From: Undaria pinnatifida
Lineage: Eukaryota; Sar; Phaeophyceae; Laminariales; Alariaceae
Length of the DNA stretch: 64,000 bases
Assembly (NCBI GenBank): GCA_012845835.1
Contig: JABAKD010000002.1
Coordinates: 10,638,620-10,702,619, forward strand
Direction of reading: 5' to 3'
Part shown: positions 11,702-24,600 of the stretch, piece by piece
Layout: the number at the start of each line of letters is the position of its first letter
Numbering within the stretch: the first letter of the stretch is position 1
Program-made: the position numbers and the translations under genes
Notes under the pieces: model-generated
What the model saw: the letters and a program-made list of their open reading frames with translations, nothing else
The model's database searches: none
What the model was told of the DNA's origin: nothing

Positions 11702-13097
11702 TCATTCGACCCTCCAATGGCTCTTCTTGCCACACCTGCAGCATCTCACCTCGGAGGTACTACCTTCGGCGGCTTTGGCGCTGCTGCCATCGCCGCCGGC
11801 AGCCACTGCTGAGCCATCACCGTCCTCGTTGGTGCCTTTACCGCCTAGTCCTCGCTTTTCCCGACGTCCACCTTTTCCCTTGCCGTGGCCTCCACCTATC
11901 CGAGGGCATCGACGCCGCCGCCTTTTCTGGGGCCACCACCGCGCCGCCGGCGAACATAGCATGGCCGGCGTGGCCAGCGTTGAATCCTTCTTCCTGTTTC
12001 CAGAAAGTCGGTGGTGCAGCTCTCGTACAGCCTTGATGATGTCATCGCGGCCGATATCTGTCACGAGATGCAAGGTTCCTTGCCTACACCTCGTATTCGG
12101 CAGGCAAAGCGTCCACGAAAATTGTGTACAGCATGCGGCCGTCTAGGGTCAGTCCAGCTGTACGCGTTTCTGCGGCAAGATCCTCGATTCTACCCATCGC
12201 TTCAAGAGCGCTGCTCCCAGGTGGTATCTTAAAGCTATTAAGGCGCCGGGATAGGTCGGATTTGGCCTCCGTCGCTTGAGGGTCGTACCATGCAAGGAGA
12301 GCGTCCCACGCTTCCCTCGGCGAGGTGCACCTGTGCAAGATGCTCTTGTCACCCTTGCGTTTGAGAGCTTTGGACAGGAAACTCCACGCCAGTGCATGCA
12401 TGTGTACACTTTCGCGGCTGTACCCCCTTTCGACGAGTACTTAGTTCTCGGTATCCCGTTTCCCTACGGGAATGTACTGCGGTGGATCCGACACAAAAAC
12501 TGATAGAAAACCTACTCCTTTCGCGTAGTACATGGTGTTTCTGGTCCAGGCAGTGAAGTCGAGTTTCTTCCCACTTAATGATGGGACAGCGGTGTATTTG
12601 AGAGCAAGTCTAGATAGAGGCATGTCATATCCAATCCCCAACTCACCGCCGGGGTATGTACCCCATTCTCCAGCCTCCCTTTGCTGGTCTGATTGACCCC
12701 TGGCTGGACCAACCTCGACAGGAACAGCAGCTCCTCTGTGTTCCGTCACTCCAAAATTACGCGAGGCATCTTCACGAAAGGTCGTCTCTCGTGCTGCTAT
12801 CGTATCTCCTCGCGCTCCACCTCCAGCAGCAGCAGCAGCAGAAATTTGTCATGCAGCACGGGGTCCAGCCCCTCGGGGGCTCCCTCTTACAGCAACGCTG
12901 TCCTCAGAGCTGTTCCCCCTTACCGCAGCGCTGCCCTCAGCGCTGCTGGACTCCGACGGGCCGTTGTTCCTCATGAGCTTGGCCATAAACTCCCTCATGT
13001 CTTGCATCATCGATGCTTGCTTCTCCTCCATCATCAGCTGAAGCTCATTCCTCAGCTGCTGAAACTCGTTCCTGGGGTCTCGCTCCTGTGCAGACAT
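11702..13097 (-). pseudogene. Copia gag with truncated zinc knuckle
   Basis: Gag begins at the Met at 13095-13097 with a coiled, charged N-terminus (RNELQLMMEEKQASMMQDMR). The UBN2/gag core follows in pieces: SGKKLDFTAWTRNTMYYAKG near 12,550, and CTSPREAWDALLAWYDPQAT and SSALEAMGRIEDLAAETRTA at 12,080-12,330. The knuckle near 11,725 reads CCRCGKKSHWRVE and then TGA. The spacing C-x2-C-x4-H-x4 puts the stop exactly where the fourth ligand (Cys) should be. At least three frame changes occur across gag. Confidence 0.85.
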
Positions 13098-13100
13098 CCT

Positions 13101-13115
13101 TGGCTCCTGGTACCA
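13101..13115 (-). other. Possible primer binding site of copia element 1
   Basis: The minus strand reads TGGTACCAGGAGCCA, close to TGGTATCAGAGC, the usual copia site complementary to initiator-Met tRNA. It lies only a few bases before the gag ATG, which is unusually close. The sequence just before it does not end in CA, so the LTR edge is not confirmed. Confidence 0.35.
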
Positions 13116-13387
13116 GAACTATAACTTTCAAGGAGGCACTGTTAATAGTGTGTTCGTAGAGTCCGAGCCCGGATGCCCTGACCGCCACACCGTCTGACGA
13201 GTGTTGTTATCTTTGTAGTTTTAGAGGGCAGAGAAGAGAGAAAGAGCAGAGAGTGGAGTGCCAAAGCCTTCCTCCCACGAGAAAAATTGCATACAAACGC
13301 CTACGGATATACACACAGCCCTCTACAACTTTTGTAACGTGCTGTGACGATCCAAACTAACAGCAGGTGCCAGCGATCGCCTACCGG

Positions 13388-13550
13388 ATGAAGAGAGACG
13401 CAGCGACGTACCCTGGCCCGTTTGGCGCACCGCTTATACCGCAGCCGGGGTTTAACCAGACGAGATACTGTTGGAGGCGGTGCCTGCGCAGTGGGCATGC
13501 CTGTCCAACACGTGTTCCCTAAAACATAACCATTCGTAACAACGCCTCGA
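13388..13550 (+). repeat. Array repeat R, copy 3
   Basis: Third copy of R (GGCCCGTTTGGCGCACCG, CCGCAGCCGGGGTTTAACCA, GGAGGCGGTGCCTGCGCAG), in the same orientation as copies 1 and 2 but on the far side of copia element 1. Confidence 0.7.
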
Positions 13551-15248
13551 CACGGTCCGACATTAACCCCCCCCCCCCCCCCGCCCCCCCGAGTGCGCTT
13601 GTTTCAAGCAATGTCTAGTCTACGTGGTTTGTGAAAATCCGACGTCCTACATTCCGGTATTTCAGGGACACGAGGGTCTACGGTTCACAGACCGCGGGCA
13701 CGAATGACAACGATTACACCCCCTCCCTTCAGACTTTTCCGCACGCAAGTAGAGTCGAATATCCATGTCTGATGATTATGCCAAGCGCGCCACGCTCTCC
13801 CCTTGCATTTTATAATCGCTTCCACGCGCCGACGAGACCGATCTTTTGCCGTTTGTGCTCGGTGGTACAGTTTACCCGGATAGGTGCTCCTACGGCAGTC
13901 GACTGTGCGGTGCTAGCTTTCTCCCACTTCGACCCCCCCCCCCCCCCCCCTTCCTCCCATCCCCCGCCCCTCCATATCGCGTGCCGGCACCCAGTTCTAC
14001 CCTCCTCTCCCTCTAGCGGCCCTGCTTGTTGACCGGTCCTTCTCCTGAAATCATAATTGTCGGTTCCCCAACCAGCTCCCCAATCAATTTGTTGCACGTC
14101 CTTTTTTCTCTTGCCTCGATCTCTCTTCACCAACCACCCTTCACCACCACTTTTTTTCAGTTCTCTCCCAACATCTTCACAGGAGGCCAACCCTGCACCC
14201 CGTCGCATGTTGGTTATATAGACTAGAACCTAACTCCGTCTCCGGGTCCCGGAAACTTTCTTGTGGACCCCGTTCGCCGCTGGCGATCCATCCCTCCCCC
14301 GGGGCTTTGTTGTTTTCCCGTGTAGTCTAGACAATACGTACTCGAATCCCCCTTCCTCCTAGAGTTTTCATTTTTCTGACCACCCCCCACCACTGCTGAT
14401 GTGCTCCGACTAGCTCGGCGTGTGTGAAGATCTTGGAGTTGTGATGTTCTGCGCAGGCAGATACTATTAATACTGCAAAGAGTATACCATCGTACCTGTA
14501 TACTGATTCCAAGTGGTTTGTCGCCAAAAACGTGGTTCTTCTTGCGAGGCACACCTCCTCACCGCCCTACGAACGCCCCCCAGCATATTGCATGCGACGA
14601 CGTGGATACTCCCGGGCCCGTCTGTGATCTAAGCGGATACTGACCAGACGCTGACAACGACGCCCACTGCTGCTGCTGCAAAGCCCATGCAGTCAGCAGC
14701 GTCACGTGTTGCGAGCGCGCCTCCCACACGGAGCAGGTTACGGAGTCACTTGATTCTTGAACGAATCTCGAACAGGCCCAGCTTTCTTCGTTTTGGGCTC
14801 TTTTTGGTGGTTTACGAATCAGAAGTTCGCGCTCGCCGTGGGGCTGGTGTCAATCTGTACATGTATCGGCTACTATCCACGGTGGGGACTATTTCCTGGT
14901 TCGAAAACCATCAAAACTAGAGCATAAAGAAACGGGCCTGGTTTGTTTCGGGGACTAAGCGCGTTAGGCGGTTGGTGTTTTTGGTTCCTTCCCTGCCCAA
15001 GACTCAAGATCGGTATTTTACCGTACGAAAAACGAAAAATGCAAGATGCAAGATAGATGGGCAATCGGCAATGCAAAGTTTTCGTAAATAATGGGAAGGC
15101 ATTGTTCTCCTCGCGGGCAAAAAAAACAGACAAACAGGAAAAGGTGCGATTATGCATTGCGACGTGCCGACGCCAGCGACCCTTGCTCTGCTCTGATTAC
15201 GGAGTGACTGGTGTGGCAAGCAGTTCCCCGCTTTCCACAGAGAAAGAT
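13551..15248. other. Intergenic, homopolymers and pyrimidine-rich DNA
   Basis: No gene is seen. There are poly-C tracts at 13567-13582 and 13933-13950 and C/T-rich DNA at 13930-14170. The last few hundred bases are the 5' flank of the citrate-lyase-like gene. I could not point to a convincing TATA box or transcription start. Confidence 0.5.
13933..13950 (+). repeat. Poly-C tract, 18 bases
   Basis: An uninterrupted C run within C/T-rich intergenic DNA. Confidence 0.9.
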
Positions 15249-15680
15249 ATGGCTGCATTCATCGCAGTCGCTCGCCGTGCAGGGTTGGTTCGCAATGTAA
15301 AAAGCAGCGGTGGCAGCGCCTGCACTGGCTCGTTATCGGGAGCGTTGGCACGCCCAACTTCGTTGCTGGCAGGAGGGGCATCAACGGCGCCGTTACCCGG
15401 CCACTGCTGCCGCTCTATCTCGGGCTCTCCCCACCGGCAGCAGGGGGGTGGAGGGTGGATGTGCCCAATGTTTGGTGTTCGATTACCTCTTGCTGGAGAG
15501 GAGCTCGCTTCCCCGTCGGTGGGCCGCCGCAGCGGTTCTAGTAGAAGTTGCAGCAGCTCGAGCGGTCCAACCAAGCCGCTGCTGAAACCTATGAGGTCAG
15601 TGTTGTACACCCCAGGATCATCGAGGCACCTCTACAAGATCAGGGATATCGCTTGCGATGCATCGCTTATCGACTTGGAG
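15249..15680 (+). CDS. CLYBL-like exon 1
   Basis: Residues 1-144: presequence, a low-complexity Ser/Gly stretch, then the first beta strand of the TIM barrel (RSVLYTPGS...SLIDLE). Donor GTGAGA in phase 0. The frame is open upstream of the ATG to 15057, but the upstream residues lack presequence character. Confidence 0.9.
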
Positions 15681-18600
15681 GTGAGAGAAACCTCTAGGTG
15701 GGTATCTCCCTCGAGGCCGAAGGAAACAAGCTTTTTAGTCAAAGTGCTTCAATGTGTACGTTTTTTTTTCTTGTCATGACGTGGGTGTAGTATGTGATGT
15801 AAGTGATCACTTGATCGCTGTTGGCTGCTTCTTGTCGTACGAGTTGTCACACCGACTTACCACTATGTCCGGAAATATAATAACCGTATGGTTTGTAATA
15901 TCAGTACGCCTACCTTCCTTAAATATACGGACATACATTGCATGACATCTACAACTGTACCTGGTATTAATACGTCATTTTGATAGCTCTTGTAATAATA
16001 TACAGTAAGAAACAGGAACACTGACTCATCAACTGGGTTTCTTATTTGAGAAATTGTGCGTTGTACACTAACTTGGGTACAACTGCTCCCGAATCCCAAC
16101 TTCCCCGTAAATCTCAGCCTAGCTTTGTTTTCTACTGCTGTCTCGTACCTTGATACAGCAGTAGTGTTTTCCATGTTTTTCATGATGTTGATCATGCCAT
16201 TACAGTGGGGGTTGCGGTTTAAGATAGCCTAGTTTAAGAGAATCACGTGTTTAAGAGAGTCAAAAATGGCTTGGCACACCTTATCTTAAACCGAACATTG
16301 ATTATCTTAAACCGAAAATACCCCCAACCCCGCCTGCCCGTGTAGTGCTGTAGCCTAGAAACCCTGAGTAACTACCACCCGTAGGCATGTAGGCATACAG
16401 CAGAACAAGGTAGACACACAGCTCACAGCTTTACTGAGCACAATGCCCTGCGCCGCGGGTTCGAAGTGCGCTGTGGTTCCGGACCACACGCCGGGCCCTC
16501 CGAACTTTACGACTCACAGATGCCGTGTCTGCCAAGTCTACCTTCATGGAATCTGCGGTTTGGCGGACCCGCGTGGCGACAACGAGATGCAACGTGTTTG
16601 CCACGGATGTGTCAACCCCGACAAGTGATGCCCATGCTGCTTCACCTCTCTCTGTGTTATGTTGGCTGCTTACAGGGTATAGATGATGTTGGAATAACCC
16701 TGCCAAAGAGAACAATTCATTCGACAATATACTTTACGTAGCCTGGTGAGCTCATCTCACGCAGGTGTTTCTTCTTTATATTTACTTTTGTTTTAATATA
16801 CTCCGCGAGTACGCAACAAGGAAGGATCGTGCTGCGTGTCGGCCCTCCAACGCACGGTAAATATTGCGTAAACAATACGAAATGCGCTTTCAACACTTCG
16901 AATAGGCACAACGGCAACATCCTGCCCTTCAAGCGCTCTTGACCCCAGGCCCGGGCTCTCTAAAATCCATATGTTCTGTTATAGATAAGTTTATTTTAAC
17001 CCAAAATCTCGCTTTAAGATAAAACATATCTTAAACCGATTTAGGAGAGCTACGTGTTTAAGATAGTTTTCGTCGGTATGGCACACCGCTATCTTGAACC
17101 GCAACCCCCACTGTACCCTGTTTCCAAGTTATGCTACCGTATTATAAACAATACCGTTCGCTCTATCACTGCAAACAGCGTCTTTTACCATGTTTTTAAT
17201 GATGTTGATCATGCCTTTACCCTGTTTCCGACGTTATGCTACCGCATTATTAATAATACCCTTCTTTCTATCACTGCAAACAGCGTCTTCTAGGCTAGTT
17301 CCAAGTACTTTGTACCCACAGTCATTGGTTCAGTCCTGGTCGAGCCTACGAGCCACTGTACGAGTAGCTACAGCTGCTGCGAGCCTGGTGTTCCTGTTGA
17401 GTGATGATGCCTTAGAGGGAGAGTTGGTTTGGTCTATCGCCTGGGCTTCGGTTGATCGTCGGACAGCGGTACCAATCGCAGCCTTTTACCACATTTTCCC
17501 CGATTTCCCCGATTTCCATACACAGTAGTGGGCACCCCAAGCACCATGTGACAAGCGGAAGCAGGCGCTCTAAACTACACATTGCTCTTACCTGCACAGT
17601 GAGCAATATACCTGGTATGGCCTTTATTAATACTATGGAGGGACTTGCCGATTAGACCGCTAGAACTGCACTCACGATTGTGGGGACAAGCTACACAAGT
17701 ATTGGTCCCTCTAGAGCACTGGTTGAATAGCGCCGGTTATCCGCTGTAGTGCGTGTGAAATCGGTATGCAGTGGGCAAATATGGGAACAACGGCTGGTGG
17801 CAGTTTACGGAGTGGCGCCGGTTGCAGCTACGTACAGTGCCGGTGTTTACGGCTGGCACACGCCGGCACTATATAGGGACTGCTACTACTCTACCTGTGG
17901 GGACATGTTTTGCGGTTCAACACGGGTAAAGTCCCGAATGCCCTTATCTTGGGTGCTCTTCAATCGGGGTACCCACTGTACTTTGTCCTAGGCAACAATC
18001 CACCGCTGTGTTCGGCATCGATCGCGCCGAGCTTTGCATAGGGTATCAAGCTTGGTGGCTGCTGGCTTTGTCTGTTGACAATAGGATTACGCGAGTAGTT
18101 GCATTGACGGATATACACAGCAGTGTGACATGCGGGATTGGCAGTTTTTGCGTTATTTGCAACCTCTTGCGCCTTTGCTTGGCGATCCGAGGCGTACCAA
18201 GTACATATTGTGTCGCATGAGTACAGTAGTACTGTAGTACACCACAGGGAACATTACGGGTAGTTTCTCGACTCAATCGGATATATATATATATATGACA
18301 TGCCTATCGTTGGTGTAGGTGTAGGATAGTCAATGATACCGGATACCATGGATACTGCTTGCTGTAAACTTTCACGAGTAGCCGACGGGGGTGCTGCGTG
18401 TTGCCGTAACACGCTACACGAGGGGCATGCTGTACTTCATACTGCAGGACTGGCTCTCCATAGTGGTCGTTTGCTCGTTTTGTTTCTACCACAGCAGTCG
18501 TACTGGAAGTCGTATGATGCGGGGCACCTCTACAGCTATTATCCTATTACACTCTTATACTAACTGCTGTACTGTTGTGGTACAGGATACCCACAGCAGG

Positions 18601-21600
18601 AGACGGTGTACTACTGCTGACGGTAGACTAGTAATGTAAGAAGTATGAACCAGGAATGCTGGGGCAGGCCGGGTTCTTTCTTAGGAGAACTGGCATTCCG
18701 CGCTAACGTCGATTTGTTTTGTCCTTGTGATTCCCAGCGTTCCTTTCTTCGTGCCCGTTTTGTTGCTGGGTGTCTTGTATGATTGTCGTATTGTTGGGAA
18801 TATGAACGAAATACATGGGCCAGAAATGGCCAGGGGACGCCTGGATGAGCATCACCGGATTTTCTCACAGGTATAGCAATGGGTTTTGTCTTATGCAATC
18901 CTTTTCTTATCGAGTGGGGCGTAGTCCCCCCCCCCCCATTTTTTTATTTTTATTTTCACAATTGTTCCTTTTCGTTTCGTTTCGTCTCATTTTTTTTCGT
19001 TTCGTCTCGTTTCGTCCCCCTGGTTTCGTCTCGGTTTGATTTGATTCGTTTTGGTGTGCGTCGTCGCTTCCTTTCGTCTCACGTTCCGTATTGTTCCGTT
19101 CCGTTCCGTTCTGTTTTGTTTTGGTACACTTCGTCGCTTCGTTTTATTTCGCTTCGTTTCGTTCCTTTTGGATCAGGATGGCGTTGTGCCGGAGGCGAAG
19201 GACAACGCTCGCGAGCGGGTGAGCCACGGGCGGTTAAATTGGCACCCGAGTGCTACATCGGAATGTGGTGGCGTTTTTATTGCCAGCTATCCGCTGAAAC
19301 TACTAGTATTGAAATGTGATATTATGTCGTTGGTTGATTTTGTTTTGCTTCTTTCAGAAGATTGGTGTGGCGTTTCGTTGTCGTGAGCTGTCACCTGTTT
19401 ACCGCATCCTGTTGGTTTTACCGTTACGTGTTCACACGCCGATTGAAACGTTTTTTTCGTGATTCTCTGTCCGGTGTGCCTTTCTGGTGGTATCCTACGA
19501 CTCTTTGCATTGCACTTTGGACGCTGAGTTTGTCGCCCCTCACCCAAGCAGTAGTGGGTGCTGTACTTCGAAGTATTCGTTGTTTCGTCGGCACACCGTT
19601 GTTTTGTGTTGTCAGTTTTTCCCTCGTAAGAGCCTGAGAGCACGTCAGCGGCTGAGAGTTACTCTTTTCAATACCCTGGGATTAATTTGGATTCCGTTTT
19701 CTTACGCAAGATCGTTTTTGGGCAATTTCTTGTACAGTCGGATTCCGCCAGTCAAAAACGGCCCTTTTCGACTGGACTTTTTTTCGACTGAAATCTTTTG
19801 GTGCTTCTTCTTGCCGTCAGTCGAGTCGATTTTATAGTTTTTGTGCTCTTCCTAGAGGTGGTTGGTGTGAGGGAGAACTGCTGTACAGCAGGCGAAATCG
19901 GTTGGCAGCTCTGTGCTTCGCGCTTTCTCCGCGAGCAACGGCTCGACGAACCCTCGTCCCAGCGAGTTGGTGGCTTTGGGCTTAGCCGAAAGCCGCCAAG
20001 CTACATTCATGGAGTTGCACTCAGCCGAGAGCCGCCAAAGCTACAGCAGGCACAGCCGTTGTTGGCAGCATGGGATCGATACCGCGCGCTGCTGCCGTCG
20101 TGCGAAACACGCTGCTGGCGAGCGGAACTAGGAATGCGCCACGCTGACTTGCTGCGGGAAGCAACAGCAGTGATAGCCATGCCAGCGTTAGCGCCTTGTT
20201 TGATACTGCAGTGTGGTACTTGGTATGGATGTGTGGCCGTGTGGGTGTGTGTTTGGTGGTGGGATGAACGATGCGATCGGTTACAAAAACACGTGTAAAA
20301 CTTTTTCGACTGAGTTTTTCGACTGGAGGATGCAGTCGATAAAGTCGAGTTTTTCGACTGGATCCGCCAGTCGGAATTCTCAGTCGAAAAAAGTTGAGTC
20401 AAAAAAGCCCTTTTTCGTCTGTGCAAGAAAGCTCGATTTGGGCTTCAGTCGAAAAAGGCCGTTTTCGGCTGACAAATCCGACTGTACCAGGTATAAGAAA
20501 TGGCCTTACACCGAATATTTTGAATGTAGTGTGTTTTTTGTTAACCGGACGTTTGAACTTTGGCTTTTATAGAGAACCCCAACAAAAGGAATATAAGCTG
20601 ACTTGACGTCGGCGGCTGCTGTTGTGTCGTTTCAATATTAAGTTGGATTCCGTTTTCTTGTATCACTCCAAAATCGTTTGCTGTAGTTTTCGTTTCTGAA
20701 CCGGACATTTGGAGTTTTGGTTTATGGAAAACCCCACCAAATGGGGGAATATCAGATCCTTATTGATCTATAGATGGTCTATGTCTAAGGAAGATAGATC
20801 CCTGATCTGTGTGATCTGCATTGCCTATAGATGACGTTGCCGGGTGAGAACCGAATGATCTGCATGATCTGGCACACGTTTCCTGGGTTGGATCTGTACT
20901 GCACAGATCCCGCGCAAGTTATGGTATCGATAGACGTTGGACCTAGGTCGTCTAGATCGTGACCTGTTTGATGCATGTCACCTTTCACTGACTGTTGTTT
21001 GTTTTTTTCGTTGGGAACTTGCGGGGTCAGGTGTGTTCGGAAGTGGCGAAGGGGGGTTATGGACGGAAGGCGGTGGTGGTTCGGATCAACTCTTTGGACT
21101 CACCCTGGGGAGAGGACGACATCAGGGAGGTGGCCAAGCTCACTCTGGACGGAGTCGTCATACCCAAGGTGCCTTAAAACTGCCCTCGAAGGGTTCGGTG
21201 CTGTGCTGTGCGTTGCTGTTTTGATGGTATTGCATTGGCTGGGGCAGCAAAGGTCCCGAATTAGAAGGCCTTTAAAGGCCCAGGATTAAGACCTATGACA
21301 ATGGAAAGCCGATAGTTTGGCCTAAAAGTGTGCAAAGTTTTTCTAGGGGTTATTTGCTGAAAGATTCCGGGTAACGTCGCTATGGGGAAAGTATGACAAT
21401 GTTTTTTTTCTGGCTCTTATTTTGGTCATGCGGTCCAACAGGTCATTTTGTCTATTTTTCGTCAAGCCTTGATCAACACTGCCCACCAAACACGATTGAC
21501 CTTCGATCTCGAGACAAAGACAACCCATGGTCACTCCTCTTTGTTCCGGACAAGGCCACATGAGTGTAGGTGACAGCGCTGAAGAGTTCATCTCGATCCA

Positions 21601-24600
21601 TGCCCTAGGGCGTGAGAGGTTGCTTGTGTTGTCCTGTGGTCTTCCGTCACATCCTCTCAAAATTCTGTTTTCCGCGCGTTGGGAGACGATAGAGAGTTTT
21701 TGTCTCAGTTTTCTACACACCAGCCACCAAATGTGTTTTTAACAGAAGCGTAATAGGCGCCCGCCACAAGTCACTGGCCGTAGAGTGAGCGCTCTACACC
21801 AAGGGGGGATCGGAGCCCCTAACGAGCGCGCCACGTTCAGAGTTCACGACGCTGTCGTTGATTTCGTTGAACAAAAAGTATGTGGAGAACACGGAATTTC
21901 GCCGCGTCTAATCCAAGATCTACTTGAGAATTTCTCAGGCCGATGTTGGCCAAGATCGCCGCGAGAAATCGTTTTTTTCCGGAGTTCTGGAAAGTTTAAA
22001 AAAATAATGCTACTAAATTGGGTCCATAGGCGACCGTTCAGGCAAAGTTTGGCTGGGATCTTCGGGAATTTCAAACTTTTGGCCTTCCCTTGTCACCGGT
22101 CTAAGAGTTCGGGAAAATCGCGGCGGGTTTCTTGGAAGGCCTACCTACACGTACCTGAATAGAATCTTAGACCATCCCCTCACTCCGTCCCTCTCTCCCT
22201 TATCTAGGTGGAAAGCGCTGCCGATGTACGCCGGGTGGCGGATCTGCTTCGCCAGCATGGGGGCAAAGACACCGACTTGTGGTGAGAGGAGGGGAAGGGA
22301 TGTGAATGCTGGCGTGTTTAATAAAGTACTTCGTACATACTCTGGGGTACACGAGTACGAAACCGTGCTGTTTAGATCATACTGGGGTATAGTAGGGTAT
22401 GTACTCTGAGGTACCCGGGTACGAAGCCTTGTTGTTTAGATCGTACTCGGGTAGATACCCGTGTACCCCCAGACTTGGAGGGTGTGCTTAGAAGGTTTGG
22501 GATACCCGAGTACGAAACCATGTTGCCTAGATCATACTCGTATAGTAGAGTGTGTACTACTGGGATAACCGGCTACGAAACCTTGCTATGTATTTAGGTT
22601 GTACTCGGGTAGATACCCGGGTATCCCCAGAGCAATATCCGGGTACCCCCAGAGTACCCCATATATACCCTGGGGTATTCGGGTACGAAGCCTTGTTTTG
22701 GTCATGCTCGGGTATACCCGGGTACCCTCAGAGTACATAACCTGCTTAACACGCTCATACCCTGGGGTACCCGGGCAAGAAACCTTGCTGTTTAGGTCAT
22801 ACTCGGGTTGATACCTGGGTACCCTCAAAGTGCATACCCTACTTAGCACGTTTATACCCTAGGGTACCCGGGTGAGAAATCTTGTTTTGGTCATACTCGG
22901 GTTGATACCCGGGTACCCCCAGAGTACATACCCTCCTTAACACGTCCATACCCAGGGTTACACGGGTACGAAGCCTTGTTTGGATCGTGCTTGGTTGGCT
23001 ACCCAGTTACCCCTAAAGTACATGCCCTACTTAGCACGGTTCATGCCCCGGGGTACCCGGGTATTGAACTTTCTTTAGGTCATACTCGGGTAGACACCCG
23101 GATGCCCCCAGAGCACATACCCTATTTAACACGTTCATACCCTGGGGTACCCGGGTGATGAACATTGTTCAGGTCATAGTCGGGTAGATACCCGGGTACT
23201 CACACAGCACATAACCTACGTAACATGTTCATCCGTGGGGTACCCGGGTGCGAAACCTTGTCGTTTAGGTCATACTACAGTAGGTACCCGGGTACCCCTA
23301 CATCACATACCCTACTTAACAGTCATGACCTGGAGAACCCGGAGAATAAACATTGTTTTTTAGGTCATACTCGGATAGATACACGGGTACGCTCAGAGTA
23401 CATACCCTACTTATCACGTGCATGCCCTGAGGTACCCGGGTACGAACTATTGTTTAGGTCATACTCGGGTAGATACCCGGGTACCCCTAGCGTAAATTCC
23501 CTACGTATCTAGTTCTTGGAATACCTTGTTCCTGGAACGCGGGTGTAGTTGTGAAGGTGTTCAACCTGTCCACACTTGGGTACCTTGATCTCACGCTTGC
23601 TGATCTCGGGAGTATTTCTCCCAGAACGCTGCTATTTCCGATATTTTGGTTGTGTCTTTTTCGCCGCTTTGCCGCTTCGCTGAAACCGTTTTTTGGGGCG
23701 GAAGGTTATATCGCTACGTCAGGTGCATAATCGAAACTCCGTGCGATTGAGGAGAGTGCATGCATGTGCAAACACCCCCTGCAATCAAATACTTTCCGCT
23801 TTGCCGCTTAGTCGAAGTTTTTTGCTTGTCGCCGTGTTGTCGCCGCTTTTTTGCGGAAACCGTTACTTTCTTTTTGTGTTTTGTTTTCGTCGTGTAATAA
23901 ATAGCGCGACTGCATTGCCGCTTCGCTGAAACCGCTGTTTTTTGCTTTTTGTTTTTTTTGCGGTGTATTAAATAACGCTTCAGGTGCATGATCGAAACCC
24001 CTCTGGGGGTGACGAGGGCCAACGAGATTGCTTCGGCGCACGAGACCGTGTCATGCCTCGTGCTGGGCACGTCGGACCTTTCCAGAGACCTGCAGGCCAA
24101 CCACACGCCTGACCGCACCCCTCTCCTTTACAGGTTCGTCCCGATCAATCGCGTACTTTCGGTGGTGATGGTCGTGGTGGTGGTGATGGTGGCTGTGGTA
24201 TATTTTGCTACACGATGACACTGATCTATTTTTGACGGTTCGGTTGCGCAACTGTAATGGGCGTTGGCGTTGGCAATGGTGCCGACGGGCTGGTATTGCA
24301 ATTTTCGCACACGAGGTATACGTACATGGCATCGTCGTTTGTTGTTGCCTGCATATTCACATCGGGCATTGTTGTTCGCCCCCCCCCCCCCCCCCCGCCC
24401 TAAATTATTTTTATTATTGTTGGCCTCGGTTGGCACCGACGCTGTAAAACATTATATGTATATTGGGGTTGGCGTTGGTTGGCAACGACGCTGTAAAACA
24501 CGTCAATCACTGCGTAAGCTAGACAATCAAGGTACCGTTTCTTTTTTTTGGCGGTTATCACGAGGGTTGTCGAGTTAGATCATATTATGCGGGGTAGAGA

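Larger units (their letters stand above)
7849..13115 (-). mobile_element. Decayed Ty1/copia retrotransposon, element 1
   Basis: Read on the minus strand, the domains run in the copia order: gag with zinc knuckle, protease, GAG-pre-integrase, integrase, variable linker, reverse transcriptase, RNase H. Integrase before reverse transcriptase separates copia from gypsy. Many stops and frameshifts and several altered active-site residues mark it as dead. I could not prove LTRs: no long matching direct repeat was found immediately outside 7849 and 13115. A sequence resembling a tRNA-iMet primer binding site lies at 13101-13115. The element is related to element 2 near the right edge (similar integrase text). 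Confidence 0.9.

Noticed and set aside
13116-13900. 5' LTR of copia element 1, using repeat R as the LTR match
   Set aside because: The sequence between R and the coding region does not match on the two sides, and R also occurs beyond the element (6740-6895).
22335-23490. CRISPR-like array
   Set aside because: The genome is eukaryotic, and the spacers are themselves repeated. It is a minisatellite.
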